A DNA stretch of 64,000 bases, taken from assembly GCF_001665605.1 (NCBI RefSeq), contig NZ_LZSV01000028.1:1-64000 (forward strand), given 5' to 3'. The stretch comes from Mycobacterium sp. 852014-50255_SCH5639931. Lineage in GTDB: Bacteria > Actinomycetota > Actinomycetes > Mycobacteriales > Mycobacteriaceae. Numbering within the stretch: position 1 is the first letter of the stretch; each line of letters begins with the position of its first letter. The notes beneath the pieces are model-generated. The model had not been told where the DNA came from, ran no database searches, and was given only the letters and a program-made list of their open reading frames with translations. The translations under genes and the position numbers were made by a program. Of this stretch, positions 1-8,463 are shown piece after piece.

Positions 1-2
1 GG

Positions 3-587
3 ACGGTCAACCAACAGCAGAAGGATCTGGACCAGGCGCTGTTGTCGGCGGCCGGGTTCGGCAACACCGGCGCCGACGTCTTCAACAGGGGCGGCCCGTA
101 CCTGGCGCGCGGCGCCCAAGACCTGGTGCCCACGGCCCAGCTGCTGGACACCTACAGCCCCGAGATCTATTGCTTGCTGCGCAACGAAAACGATGCGCTG
201 GCCGCCACGGGCGCGTCCGAGGGCGGTTTCAACGGCTACTCGTTGAATATGAACACCGAGGCGCTGTCCGGGTTGGGGTTGCTGGCCAACCCGGTGTCGG
301 CGGTGGTCACCCTCGCCAGCCTGGTCGGCGGGCTGGCCGGGGTCGTCGGCGGCGCGCCGAACCCGTACACCTACCCGGAAAACCTGCCGCGGGTGAACGC
401 GCGCGGCGGCCCGGGGGGCGCCCCCGGTTGCTGGCAGCCCATCACCCGACACCTTTGGCCCGCACCCGAATTGGTGATGGACACCGGGAACAGCATCGCC
501 CCCTACAACCACCTCGACACCGGATCGCCGTACGCGATCGAGTACGTCTGGGGCCGCCAGGTCGGGGATAACACGATCAATCCCTAG
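3..587 (+). CDS. MCE-family protein, MceA type, C-terminal part (5' end outside window)
   Basis: The reading frame is open from the window edge, so only about 194 C-terminal residues are seen. Mce proteins are secreted or envelope-anchored substrate-binding parts of lipid import systems. The end of the protein, with a Cys-Trp-Gln-Pro stretch, the Tyr-Asn-His-Leu-Asp-Thr-Gly-Ser-Pro motif and a terminal Tyr-Val-Trp-Gly-Arg-Gln, is what I recall of the MceA (Mce1A-like) C-terminus. Residues in the middle are rich in Gly, Ala and Val. The next gene, 23 bp on, is an antiporter rather than mceB, so this is either a stand-alone mceA or the last gene of a rearranged mce locus. The N-terminal MlaD-like domain is not visible. 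Confidence 0.85.
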   Translation, partial: TVNQQQKDLDQALLSAAGFGNTGADVFNRGGPYLARGAQDLVPTAQLLDTYSPEIYCLLRNENDALAATGASEGGFNGYSLNMNTEALSGLGLLANPVSAVVTLASLVGGLAGVVGGAPNPYTYPENLPRVNARGGPGGAPGCWQPITRHLWPAPELVMDTGNSIAPYNHLDTGSPYAIEYVWGRQVGDNTINP

Positions 588-610
588 AACTGGGCCGCGC
601 AGAATGCAGA

Positions 611-1828
611 ATGTCTTGGTGCTGGCGCGCAGGGACCGTTGACGTGCCGGGGTTCGGCTTCCACACCCTGGCGCTGCTGACCGCGATCGGATTGGCCGGT
701 CCGCTGCTGGCGGCGCTGCCGCGCCTTCGGATACCGGTGATCATCGGCGAGCTGGTCGCGGGCCTCGTCGTCGGCCGGACCGGTTTGGGCGTCGTCGACG
801 TCACCAACCCGACGTTTCAGCTGCTCGCCAACATCGGCTTCGCGTTGGTCATGTTCGTCGTGGGCACCCATGTCCCGGTCGGCGCCACCGCACTGCGCGC
901 ATCGCTACCGCAGGCGCTGGCGCGGGCGGCGCTGGGTGGCGCCGTCGCGGTGGCGCTCGGGGCCGGGTTGGCGGCTGCCTTCGGCACCGGCCATGCGGCG
1001 ATGTACGCCGTGCTCATGGCCTCGTCGTCGGCGGCGCTGGCGCTGCCGGTGATCGATTCACTGCGATTGCAGGGGCCGCAGGTGATTGCCGTTACGGCGC
1101 AGATCGCTATTGCGGATGCCGCCTGTATTGTCTTGCTGCCGCTAGTGATTGACCTCCGACATGCGCCCACCGCCGCGCTCGGCGCGCTGGCCGTGGCCGC
1201 GTGTGCGGGGGTGTTCTACGTGCTGCTGCGCGCCTCCGACGCCAAGGGCTGGCGCCGCCGGATGCACGTTTACTCCGAGAATCGCCGGTTCGCACTGGAA
1301 TTGCGCACCAACCTCATCGTGCTGTTCGCCCTGGCGGCGCTCGCCATGAGCACGCACGTGTCCGTCATGCTGGCGGGCTTCGCGGTGGGCCTGGTGGTCA
1401 CCATGGTCGGTGAACCGCGACGGTTGGCGCGCCAGCTGTTCGGAATCACCGAGGGGTTTTTCAGCCCGCTGTTCTTCGTCTGGCTGGGCGCTTCCCTACA
1501 GGTGCGCGAGCTCGGTGCGCACCCGAAACTCATCCTGCTCGGCGTGGGACTGGGGCTCGGGGCCGTGCTGGCACACTGCGCCGGCAGGCTGCTCGGCCAA
1601 CCGCTCACCCTGGCGGTGCTCTCGGCCGGGCAGCTCGGCGTGCCGGTGGCCGCGGCCGCCATCGGCACCCAGGAACACCTGCTCTTCGCGGGCGAAGCGT
1701 CGGCGTTGATGTTCGGCGCCTTGTTGACGATTGCGGCCGCCTCGGTCGCAGGCGCGTTCGCGTCGCGGAGCCAGGTGACCAATGGCCCTCCCGCCGCGGG
1801 ACCTCCGCATCCCCGAAAGCACGACTGA
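611..1828 (+). CDS. Cation:proton antiporter, CPA2/KefB-like membrane protein
   Basis: A 405-residue hydrophobic protein with roughly 11-12 predicted membrane segments and no soluble C-terminal RCK/TrkA domain. Two family-like stretches are clear: IPVIIGELVAGLVVGRTGLG near residues 37-56 and FFSPLFFVWLGASL near residue 290, both typical of Na+/H+ exchanger (CPA) folds. It probably exchanges K+ or Na+ for protons across the cytoplasmic membrane. The ATG at 611 gives 11 residues before a GTG at 644 that is an equally good start; no strong ribosome-binding site separates the two. It follows the mceA end by 23 bp and is followed by a GC-rich hairpin at 1852. No DosR-like box was seen in front of it. 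Confidence 0.85.
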   Translation: MSWCWRAGTVDVPGFGFHTLALLTAIGLAGPLLAALPRLRIPVIIGELVAGLVVGRTGLGVVDVTNPTFQLLANIGFALVMFVVGTHVPVGATALRASLPQALARAALGGAVAVALGAGLAAAFGTGHAAMYAVLMASSSAALALPVIDSLRLQGPQVIAVTAQIAIADAACIVLLPLVIDLRHAPTAALGALAVAACAGVFYVLLRASDAKGWRRRMHVYSENRRFALELRTNLIVLFALAALAMSTHVSVMLAGFAVGLVVTMVGEPRRLARQLFGITEGFFSPLFFVWLGASLQVRELGAHPKLILLGVGLGLGAVLAHCAGRLLGQPLTLAVLSAGQLGVPVAAAAIGTQEHLLFAGEASALMFGALLTIAAASVAGAFASRSQVTNGPPAAGPPHPRKHD

Positions 1829-1851
1829 AGCACCTGCCGCCCGGTTGCGTT

Positions 1852-1866
1852 CGGCCCTGTGGGCCG
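1852..1866. terminator. GC-rich hairpin downstream of the antiporter gene
   Basis: A perfect 6-bp inverted repeat, CGGCCC-TGT-GGGCCG, lies 24 bp after the antiporter stop and 50 bp before the next start. There is no T run, so it could be a mycobacterial-style hairpin terminator or an operator. Confidence 0.3.
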
Positions 1867-1915
1867 GACCGGGGGAGTGGTCGGATGTATTCCAGGCTCG
1901 ATCAAGGAGGCCGTG

Positions 1916-2182
1916 ATGAGGTTCACAACACGACGGCACCACCTGCGAGCCGTGCCGAGCCCGATGATGTACCGCGTCACCGATCGTTTGCACGGCGGAC
2001 GCACCGTCCGGGTGCCCGGCCATGAGATCGCACCCATCGTCACGGCATGGCTGGCGGAGCTTGGCGCCCACAGCCCCCTGGTCGACGAGCTGGCACGGGC
2101 GGCGTGCCTCGGCGACTGGTCGGTGGCCTACGCCATCGGCGATCGGCTATCCGTCGACGTGAGCGTCGCGGCGGCCGCGTAG
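1916..2182 (+). CDS. Small hypothetical protein (88 aa)
   Basis: I do not recognise a family. The ATG at 1916 is chosen because AAGGAGG at 1904-1910 sits just upstream; a GTG at 1913 in the same frame is the alternative, and the longer upstream extension has no such signal. The protein starts very basic (RFTTRRHHLR), has a mixed central region and ends in an alanine-rich tail. It shows no signal peptide, membrane segment or cysteine cluster. Its stop lies 9 bp before a DosR-like box that serves the following Rv3131-like gene. Codon use is like the neighbours. Confidence 0.6.
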   Translation: MRFTTRRHHLRAVPSPMMYRVTDRLHGGRTVRVPGHEIAPIVTAWLAELGAHSPLVDELARAACLGDWSVAYAIGDRLSVDVSVAAAA

Positions 2183-2191
2183 CTATGCGAT

Positions 2192-2227
2192 TGGCCCAAA
2201 GTCCCTCGGGCTAGAGCCGTCAGGCTC
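2192..2227 (+). promoter_or_regulatory. Candidate DosR boxes before the Rv3131-like gene
   Basis: TGGCCCAAAGTCCC at 2192-2205 agrees with most of the DosR consensus GGGACTWWAGTCCC. A second symmetric 14-mer, GAGCCGTCAGGCTC, lies at 2214-2227, exactly 22 bp further. The pair is 67 bp before the ATG at 2294. This is a visual match, not a scored motif hit. Confidence 0.6.
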
Positions 2228-2293
2228 TCGTCGGGCCGGCAGCGATCCGCAATCGTAGGTAAGACGAAGAAATACCGAAGGGAAACGACCGCC

Positions 2294-3292
2294 ATGAACA
2301 CTCGATTTCCGGATGCCGGCACGGTCCGGACGGTCTTGAGTCTGGCATCTCGGGCGCCTTCGGTGCACAACACCCAACCCTGGCGGTGGCGGGTGGACGC
2401 GACGAGCCTGCACTTCTACTCCGACGCGAGCCGGCAACTGCCCAACACCGACCCGGATGGCCGGGACCTCATGCTGAGTTGCGGTGCGGCCCTGCATCAC
2501 TGTGTCGTCGCGCTCGCGGCGGTCGGGTGGCTTTCCAAGGTGACTCGGCTGCCGAATCCCGCCGATCCCAGCCACCTTGCGGCCATCGAGCTTTCGCCAC
2601 ACCGCGCCGACTCCGTCGACATCGCGCTGGCCGCGGCGATACCGCGGCGGCGAACCGACCGGCGCTATTACAGCTCCTGGCCCGTGCCGGTGGGCGATGT
2701 CGCCCTGATGGCGGCGCGGGCGGCTCGAAGCGGGGTAACGCTGTGCCAAGTCGAAGACCTCGACAATCTGCGGAAGATCGTCGCTCAATCCATCCGGGAC
2801 CACATGAACCAGGATTATCTCGCCGAGCTCACCGAGTGGAGTGGTCGCTACGCGTCGGTGGCCGGCGTCCCGGCGCGCAATACGCCGGTGCCGGATCTCG
2901 CGGCGAAGATTCCGGGCCGGGTCTTCGCCGGCCCGGTGCTCCCCATGCCGCCGGACTCGTCGTCGGCCGACGACAACGCCGTCGTCCTCGCGCTGGGCAC
3001 CCGCAACGACGACCGCCTGGCCCAGCTGCGTGCCGGTGAGGCGACCAGCGTGGTGCTGCTCACCGCGACGTCACTGGGGCTGGCCAGCTGCCCGGTCACC
3101 GAACCGCTGGAGACGCCCGAAACTCGCGCGGCGGTCCAGTCCGACATCTTCGGCGACAGCAGCTACCCCCAGATGCTGCTCCGGGTGGGCTGGGCGCCCA
3201 TCAACGCGGACCCGTTGCCGGCGACACCGCGGCGCGAGCTCTCCGACGTCGTCGAGTGGATGACCGATCAACACCACCAGGTCGCCTTCTGA
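2294..3292 (+). CDS. Nitroreductase-like Acg-family protein, Rv3131-like
   Basis: A 332-residue protein that closely resembles M. tuberculosis Rv3131, a DosR-regulon member, as I recall its sequence. Landmarks are APSVHNTQPWRWRV near residue 20, LMLSCGAALHHCVVALA near residue 60, a RRRTDRR motif near residue 117 and the C-terminal YPQMLLRVGWAPINADPLP. The Acg family has a duplicated nitroreductase fold that binds FMN but is blocked by a lid, and classical nitroreductase activity has not been shown; flavin storage in dormancy has been proposed. The ATG is 14 bp downstream of GAAGGGAA. It is the first of four Acg paralogues in the window and may head an operon running into the hydrogenase genes. 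Confidence 0.93.
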   Translation: MNTRFPDAGTVRTVLSLASRAPSVHNTQPWRWRVDATSLHFYSDASRQLPNTDPDGRDLMLSCGAALHHCVVALAAVGWLSKVTRLPNPADPSHLAAIELSPHRADSVDIALAAAIPRRRTDRRYYSSWPVPVGDVALMAARAARSGVTLCQVEDLDNLRKIVAQSIRDHMNQDYLAELTEWSGRYASVAGVPARNTPVPDLAAKIPGRVFAGPVLPMPPDSSSADDNAVVLALGTRNDDRLAQLRAGEATSVVLLTATSLGLASCPVTEPLETPETRAAVQSDIFGDSSYPQMLLRVGWAPINADPLPATPRRELSDVVEWMTDQHHQVAF

Positions 3293-3333
3293 ACCGGCGA
3301 ATCCACCGAAACGGTTGCGGCGCAGAGGACACT

Positions 3334-3894
3334 ATGGAGACGTTCACCTGGGACCCCAGCCGTTGGCGGATCGCTCGCGTATTCGGCCATAACCCGTTGC
3401 TCCGCCGCGCGGACCGCATCGAATCGTTGGTCATGCTGGTCGCGGTTGTCGTATCCCTGATCGCCGTCCCGGTCGGCGGCGTAATCGGCGCGGTGACCTA
3501 CGGCGCGCGGGATGAGGTGTACACCCGGGAGGCGCACGAGCGGCACCGCGTGATGGCGACGATCGTCGATGCCCTGGTCGAGGATTTGGGTGTCGTTGTC
3601 GTGCAGGCGAAGTGGCCCGGGCCGAGCGGGGAGCGCAACGGACCACTGGTGGTCACCGAGCAGGCCAAGGTGGGCGGAACCATCGAGATGTGGGTGGACG
3701 GGGACGGCAATCCGGTGGATCCGCCCACCCCGACCTGGCTCGCCGTTGGCGAGGCGGTCGGCGTGGCGGTGGTGACAGCGCTGGCGGTGACGATGACGAT
3801 GGCGGCACTTGTGGCGGTCGTCCGGTCCCGGCTGGATCGCGCTCGCGACGGCCTGTGGGAACGCGACATCAAGTCCCTCGCGGAGGCCTCGTAG
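3334..3894 (+). CDS. Two-TM membrane protein, Rv1733c-like
   Basis: A 186-residue protein with one hydrophobic segment near residues 33-55 and a second near residues 142-165, enclosing about 85 residues that are probably extracytoplasmic. The N-terminus (WDPSRWRIARVFGHNPLLRRADRIE) resembles Rv1733c, a DosR-regulon membrane antigen of unknown function. The start at 3334 follows AGAGGA; the frame is open upstream but has no better signal. It lies 41 bp after the Rv3131-like gene and 59 bp before the first hydrogenase gene, so co-transcription with both is plausible. Its biochemical role is not known. Confidence 0.8.
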   Translation: METFTWDPSRWRIARVFGHNPLLRRADRIESLVMLVAVVVSLIAVPVGGVIGAVTYGARDEVYTREAHERHRVMATIVDALVEDLGVVVVQAKWPGPSGERNGPLVVTEQAKVGGTIEMWVDGDGNPVDPPTPTWLAVGEAVGVAVVTALAVTMTMAALVAVVRSRLDRARDGLWERDIKSLAEAS

Positions 3895-3953
3895 CCGATG
3901 ACCGCGTTGCCAAAGCCCTATACAGCACAACCGAACCGGCGGATGATGGGTCG

Positions 3954-5078
3954 ATGAGCGTCTACGGCGAGAACCCCGGTGCCGCATCGTTTGACACCGC
4001 CGGACTGCACCGTCTTGTCGAGGTCCTGATCGATCGCGGATACCGTGTTATCGGTCCGACGTTGCGGGACAACGCGATCGTGCTGGACCAACTGGAGTCC
4101 GCCGCCGACCTGCCGCGGGGATGGGGCGTCGACGTGGCGCCCGGGCAGTATCGGGTGCGCAGGCGTGACGATGACGCGGCATTCGGGCACTCATCGGGGC
4201 CCCAGTCCTGGAAGCAGTTCCTGCACCCGCCGCGGCGCCGGCTGTGGTCCGGCACCCGGGACGGGTTCAGCACCGCCGATTCCGACGAGGAGGTTCCGCG
4301 GTACGCGTTCCTGGGCGTGCGTGGGTGTGACTTGGCCGCGATCGCGACGCTCGACCGTGTCCTTGGCCGGGGCCAGTTCCCCGACAACTCCTTCGTCCGC
4401 CGGCATCGCCAGATCTTCGTGGTCGCGGTGAATTGCACGGAGCCGGGCGGCCTGTGCTTCTGCGCCTCGATGGGCACCGGGCCCGCGGCCGGACCGGGCT
4501 ACGACTTGGCCCTGACGGAGCGGTCCGACGGCGACGGTGTGACCTACGTGGTCGAGGTGGGCACCGACGAGGGTGCCGAAGTCCTTGCGGCCGTTCCCCA
4601 TCGGGTTGCCGACGATGCGGAGATCGGTTCGGCGCACGCCGCGGTGCAGGCCGCTTCGCACCGGATGGGCCGGGCGATGCCGGACGCCAACCTGCGCAAC
4701 CTGCTGATCGAGTCGCGCGAGTCGCCGCAGTGGGAGGAGGTCGCCAGCCGCTGCCTGACGTGCGGCAATTGCACGATGGTGTGCCCTACCTGCTTTTGCA
4801 CCAGCACCGAGGACGTCAGCGATCTGACCGGTGAGCATGCGGAGCGCTGGGAGAACTGGGCGTCGTGCTTCGAGCCCGATTTCACCTACATCCACGGCGG
4901 CGGCAGCGTCCGCCAGTCCGGCTCCTCGCGCTACCGCCACTGGCTGACCCACAAGCTCGGCACGTGGCACGACCAGTTCGACATGTCGGGGTGTGTCGGC
5001 TGCGGGCGGTGTATTGCCTGGTGCCCCACCGGGATCGACATCACCGAGGAAATGAACAAGATGGCCCGCGATGACTGA
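3954..5078 (+). CDS. hyhB: Group 3b-type [NiFe] hydrogenase beta subunit (iron-sulfur protein)
   Basis: A 374-residue electron-transfer subunit. The C-terminal third carries two 4Fe-4S binding runs: CLTCGNCTMVCPTC near residues 269-282 and CVGCGRCIAWCP near residue 346. The middle part (LGVRGCDLAAI, NCTEPGGLCFCASMGTGP) is typical of the HyhB/AsrA family that joins the hydrogenase module to the FAD subunit. Start: ATG at 3954; the frame stays open back to 3612, but that would overlap the Rv1733c-like gene almost entirely. Its end overlaps hyhG by 8 bp, a sign of translational coupling. The order B-G-S-L-protease matches NAD(P)-linked bidirectional hydrogenases such as mycobacterial Hyd3. Confidence 0.9.
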   Translation: MSVYGENPGAASFDTAGLHRLVEVLIDRGYRVIGPTLRDNAIVLDQLESAADLPRGWGVDVAPGQYRVRRRDDDAAFGHSSGPQSWKQFLHPPRRRLWSGTRDGFSTADSDEEVPRYAFLGVRGCDLAAIATLDRVLGRGQFPDNSFVRRHRQIFVVAVNCTEPGGLCFCASMGTGPAAGPGYDLALTERSDGDGVTYVVEVGTDEGAEVLAAVPHRVADDAEIGSAHAAVQAASHRMGRAMPDANLRNLLIESRESPQWEEVASRCLTCGNCTMVCPTCFCTSTEDVSDLTGEHAERWENWASCFEPDFTYIHGGGSVRQSGSSRYRHWLTHKLGTWHDQFDMSGCVGCGRCIAWCPTGIDITEEMNKMARDD

Positions 5079-5919
5079 CGCTGCGGGCGCCCTCGCATCG
5101 GTGATGGCGCCGAACCCGTACCGGGTGCGCAGCCGCGTCGTCGAAAGCCCCGACTCGGCAACGCTGTGCCTGGAACCGCTCGGCGAAGTGCTGCGCGCGC
5201 CGCAACCCGGCGAGTTCATGATGCTCTACGCATTCGGCGTAGGCGAAGCCGCGATCTCGATCAGCGGCGATCCCACCGTCACCGACGGCTCGATCACGCA
5301 TACGGTGCGAGCGGTCGGCGCGGTGAGCCGCGCCCTGCACGACGCGCAGCCGGGGAGCATCATCGGTGTCCGCGGCCCCTTCGGCACGACGTGGGGGCTA
5401 GCGGAAGCCGTAGGGCGGGATCTGGTCATGGTTGCCGGGGGCGTGGGCCTGTGCCCGTTGCGCCCGGCGATCCTGGGCGCGCTGGCCGACCGGGCGCGCT
5501 ACGGCAATGTGACGCTCATCGTGGGCGCCCGGTCGCAGGCCGACTTCGTCTTCGCCGCTCAGCTCAAGCAGTGGTCGCACGACCCGCAGATCGAATTGCA
5601 TTTGATCGTCGACGCCCAGACATCGGGGTGGCACGGCGAAGTCGGCCTGGTCACCGATCCGCTGGGGCGGCTCGTCCTGGATCCCGATCGCACCAGCGCA
5701 TTCCTGTGCGGGCCCGAGCCGATGCTGCGATTCGGTGCGGAGGCCTTGCTCGCGAAAGACGTTGCGGCTAAGAATATCCGAGTCTCGCTGGAGCGGAACA
5801 TGCAGTGCGGGGTCGGGATGTGCGGGCACTGTCAGCTGGGACCGCTGCTGCTGTGCCGTGACGGCCCCGTCGTCGGCTACGACGTCGCCGGCCCGCTGCT
5901 ACGGGTGAAGGAGCTGTGA
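5071..5919 (+). CDS. hyhG: Hydrogenase gamma subunit, FAD/NAD(P)-binding reductase
   Basis: A 282-residue flavoprotein of the ferredoxin-NADP reductase superfamily, similar to PyrK and sulfhydrogenase gamma subunits. It would exchange electrons between NAD(P)H and the Fe-S chain of the hydrogenase. The N-terminal beta-barrel holds the FAD site, GGVGLCPLRPAILG near residues 125-138 is the nucleotide-binding loop, and the C-terminal end MQCGVGMCGHCQLGPLLLC supplies the four cysteines of a 2Fe-2S cluster. It overlaps hyhB by 8 bp and hyhS by 4 bp. Whether NADH or NADPH is preferred cannot be read from the sequence; the group 3b family usually favours NADPH. Confidence 0.9.
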   Translation: MTDAAGALASVMAPNPYRVRSRVVESPDSATLCLEPLGEVLRAPQPGEFMMLYAFGVGEAAISISGDPTVTDGSITHTVRAVGAVSRALHDAQPGSIIGVRGPFGTTWGLAEAVGRDLVMVAGGVGLCPLRPAILGALADRARYGNVTLIVGARSQADFVFAAQLKQWSHDPQIELHLIVDAQTSGWHGEVGLVTDPLGRLVLDPDRTSAFLCGPEPMLRFGAEALLAKDVAAKNIRVSLERNMQCGVGMCGHCQLGPLLLCRDGPVVGYDVAGPLLRVKEL

Positions 5920-6677
5920 TGACCCGACCCACCTTGGCTGTGTGGAAGTTTGCCTCGTGCGACGGATGTCAACTGACCCTGCTGGATTGCGAGGACGAAC
6001 TGCTGCTTCTCGCTGACCAAGTGCAGATCGCCAACTTCGCCGAGGCCTCCAGCGCGATCGTGGCCGGTCCGTACGACGTTTCGCTGGTCGAGGGTTCGAT
6101 CACCACCCGGCACGACGAGCAGCGCATCCAAGAGATCCGGCGGCAATCCAAGGTTCTGGTCACCATCGGGGCGTGCGCGACGGCGGGGGGAGTGCAGGCG
6201 CTGCGCAACTTTGCCGACGTCGCCGAGTTCGCCTCCGTCGTCTATGCCAAGCCGGAATACATTGACACGCTGGCAACCTCGACGCCCGCATCGGCGCACG
6301 TCAAGGTGGATTACCAGGTGCCGGGCTGCCCAATCGACCGGGGCCAGCTGCTCGACACCCTGGCGGCCCTGCTGATCGGGCGCAAACCCCGGCTGCCGGC
6401 CAAGACGGTGTGCACCGAGTGCAAGCTGCGCGGGACCACGTGTGTTGTTGTCGCCGACGGTATTCCGTGTCTGGGGCCGGTCACGCACGCCGGGTGCGGG
6501 GCGCTTTGCCCCAGCCATCATCGCGGTTGCTACGGCTGTTTCGGTCCGTCCGCGGCGCCGCAAACCGCGACGCTCATCCCGTTGCTGCGCCGCGACGGAA
6601 TGTCCGACGGTGACGTCGACCGGGTGTTCTCGACGTTCAACGTCGCCACGTTCGCCGCCGAACGGAGCAAGTCGTGA
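5916..6677 (+). CDS. hyhS: [NiFe] hydrogenase small (delta) subunit
   Basis: A 253-residue subunit that carries three Fe-S clusters leading to the Ni-Fe site of the large subunit. The N-terminal ASCDGCQLTLLD (CxxC proximal cluster ligands), GACATAGG near residue 85, PGCP near residue 137 and a cysteine-rich C-terminal half with CTECKLRGTTC and CYGCFGP are all present. There is no Tat signal peptide, so the enzyme is cytoplasmic, as expected for group 3. GTG at 5916 overlaps the hyhG stop; ATG at 5919 is an equal alternative. The stop overlaps the hyhL start by 4 bp. Confidence 0.92.
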   Translation: MMTRPTLAVWKFASCDGCQLTLLDCEDELLLLADQVQIANFAEASSAIVAGPYDVSLVEGSITTRHDEQRIQEIRRQSKVLVTIGACATAGGVQALRNFADVAEFASVVYAKPEYIDTLATSTPASAHVKVDYQVPGCPIDRGQLLDTLAALLIGRKPRLPAKTVCTECKLRGTTCVVVADGIPCLGPVTHAGCGALCPSHHRGCYGCFGPSAAPQTATLIPLLRRDGMSDGDVDRVFSTFNVATFAAERSKS

Positions 6678-7966
6678 CTCCATCGGAACGCACGCTCAGC
6701 GTCGGGGCCTTGACCCGGGTGGAAGGCGAAGGGGCGCTGCACGTCACGCTCAAGGACGGCGCGCTGCAAACCGTCCAATTGAACATCTATGAGCCGCCCC
6801 GATTTTTTGAAGCATTCCTGCGAGGACGCGCCTACACCGAGCCGCCCGACCTGACGGCACGCGTCTGCGGCATCTGCCCGGTCGCCTACCAGGTCAGCGC
6901 CTGCAACGCGATCGAAAGCGCCTGTGGCGTCGAGGTGGATCCAGAGCTCGTCGCGCTGCGCCGGCTGCTGTACTGCGGCGAATGGATTCACAGCCACATG
7001 CTGCACATCTATCTCCTCCACGCACCCGACTTCCTCGGCTACCCCGATGCGATCGCGCTGGCCCGCGACGAGCGCGAAATAGTCGAACGCGGCCTGCGAT
7101 TGAAGAAGGCGGGCAATGCGCTGATGGACTTCGTCGGCGGCCGGTCGATACACCCGATCAACGTGCGCCTGGGTGGGTTCTACTCGGTGCCCAGCCGGTC
7201 GCAGTTCGCTCCCGTTGCCGAGCAGTTGCGCCGGGCGCTCGACGACGCGGTCGCGACGGTCGAGTGGGTGGCCGGTTTCGACTTCCCCGACCTCGAGCTC
7301 GACCATGAGATGCTGGCGCTGAGCCAGAACGGCCAGTATCCGATCGAGAACGGCGTCATCGCGCGCAGCGCCGGGGAGGCGTTCGCAGCGGTCGACTTCA
7401 CCGAGCACGTGCGCGAGTCGCAGGTGCCCCACTCCACCGCCCTGCACGCGACGCTCGACGGCGGCCGCTACATCACCGGCCCCTTGGCGCGCTATAGCCT
7501 GAACTCGTCGGCTCTTTCACCGATCGCGGCCCAGGCGGCCGCGGCGGCCGGGCTGTCGGCCGGGTGCCGAAACCCGTTCCGCAGCATCATCGTTCGCGCC
7601 GTGGAGGTCGTCTACGCGATCGAAGAGGCGCTGCGGATCATCGACGGATACGAGCGGCCGCCACGGCCTTTCGTCGACGTCCCGGCCCGGGCGGGAACCG
7701 GGCACGGCGTCAGCGAGGCGCCCCGCGGCCTGCTGTATCACAGCTACGACATCGATCATGGCGGGCTGGTCTCCGCGGCGACGATCATCCCGCCCACGTC
7801 GCAGAATCAGGCCGCCATTGAATCCGATCTTGCCCGGGTGGTGTCCGACAACCTGACCTTGGACGATGCCGCCCTGACGGCCCTGTGCGAGCGGGTGATT
7901 CGCAATTACGACCCGTGCATTTCCTGCTCGGCGCACTTCTTGACGCTGACGGTGCAGCGACGATGA
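6674..7966 (+). CDS. hyhL: [NiFe] hydrogenase large (alpha) subunit
   Basis: A 430-residue catalytic subunit. The L1 motif RVCGIC with Cys65 and Cys68 and the L2 motif DPCISCSAH with Cys415 and Cys418 supply the four ligands of the Ni-Fe centre, so the active site looks intact. Nine residues follow His421 of L2, which is the peptide expected to be removed during maturation by the protease encoded next. Start is GTG 6674, overlapping the hyhS stop. Group 3b enzymes evolve or consume H2 with NAD(P)(H) and some reduce sulfur; M. smegmatis Hyd3 is DosR-controlled and evolves H2 in hypoxia, which fits this setting. No hyp maturation genes are present in the window. Confidence 0.93.
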   Translation: MTPSERTLSVGALTRVEGEGALHVTLKDGALQTVQLNIYEPPRFFEAFLRGRAYTEPPDLTARVCGICPVAYQVSACNAIESACGVEVDPELVALRRLLYCGEWIHSHMLHIYLLHAPDFLGYPDAIALARDEREIVERGLRLKKAGNALMDFVGGRSIHPINVRLGGFYSVPSRSQFAPVAEQLRRALDDAVATVEWVAGFDFPDLELDHEMLALSQNGQYPIENGVIARSAGEAFAAVDFTEHVRESQVPHSTALHATLDGGRYITGPLARYSLNSSALSPIAAQAAAAAGLSAGCRNPFRSIIVRAVEVVYAIEEALRIIDGYERPPRPFVDVPARAGTGHGVSEAPRGLLYHSYDIDHGGLVSAATIIPPTSQNQAAIESDLARVVSDNLTLDDAALTALCERVIRNYDPCISCSAHFLTLTVQRR

Positions 7967-8463
7967 CCGAGGGTGCCGGCAGGGTTGCCGTCATCGGGCT
8001 CGGCAATTGCTACCGGCGTGACGACGGCGTCGGCGTCGCCGCTGCGATTGCAATAGAACGCCTCGCCTGGCCGAACGTCGTTGTGCATACGGGCATTGCA
8101 GAACCGTTGGGCGTTCTCGACGCATGGACCGGGGCGGAGCTGGCCGTGGTCATCGACGCGGCGGTCGTCACCCCGGCGACCCCGGGCCGCGTCCATCACT
8201 ACCAGCTGGACGAGGTGCCCACCCAAGCCGAGGGGTTGAGCTCGCACAGCATCGATATCGGTCGCACCCATGCGCTGGCTCGAGAGCTCGAGCGGGTACC
8301 CGACGCGGTGGTGGTCTTCGCCGTCGAGGCGGCGCACACCGGCCCGGGCGACGGGCTGACCCCGGTGGTCGCACGAGCTGTGCCGGTGGTGGTCGGTATG
8401 GTGGCCGCCGAGATTAATCGCTTTCGGTCAGCGAAGCGATCGCGGCACACAGGCTCGCGGTGA
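7963..8463 (+). CDS. Hydrogenase maturation protease, HyaD/HybD family
   Basis: A 166-residue protease that would trim the C-terminus of HyhL after nickel insertion. The N-terminal VIGLGNCYRRDDGVG is the family signature, with the acidic metal-sensing residues in DDG. VVIDAAV near residue 63 and SSHSIDIG near residue 93 match the other two nickel-contacting positions (Asp and His). ATG 7963 overlaps the hyhL stop by 4 bp. The gene runs 50 bp into the convergently transcribed DUF302 gene, so their 3' ends overlap. Function is inferred from family and location. Confidence 0.9.
   Translation: MTEGAGRVAVIGLGNCYRRDDGVGVAAAIAIERLAWPNVVVHTGIAEPLGVLDAWTGAELAVVIDAAVVTPATPGRVHHYQLDEVPTQAEGLSSHSIDIGRTHALARELERVPDAVVVFAVEAAHTGPGDGLTPVVARAVPVVVGMVAAEINRFRSAKRSRHTGSR

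Noticed and set aside
3612..3953. N-terminal extension of hyhB by 114 codons
   Set aside because: The extension overlaps the Rv1733c-like gene and reads as Arg/Gly-rich shadow; ATG 3954 fits the family length.
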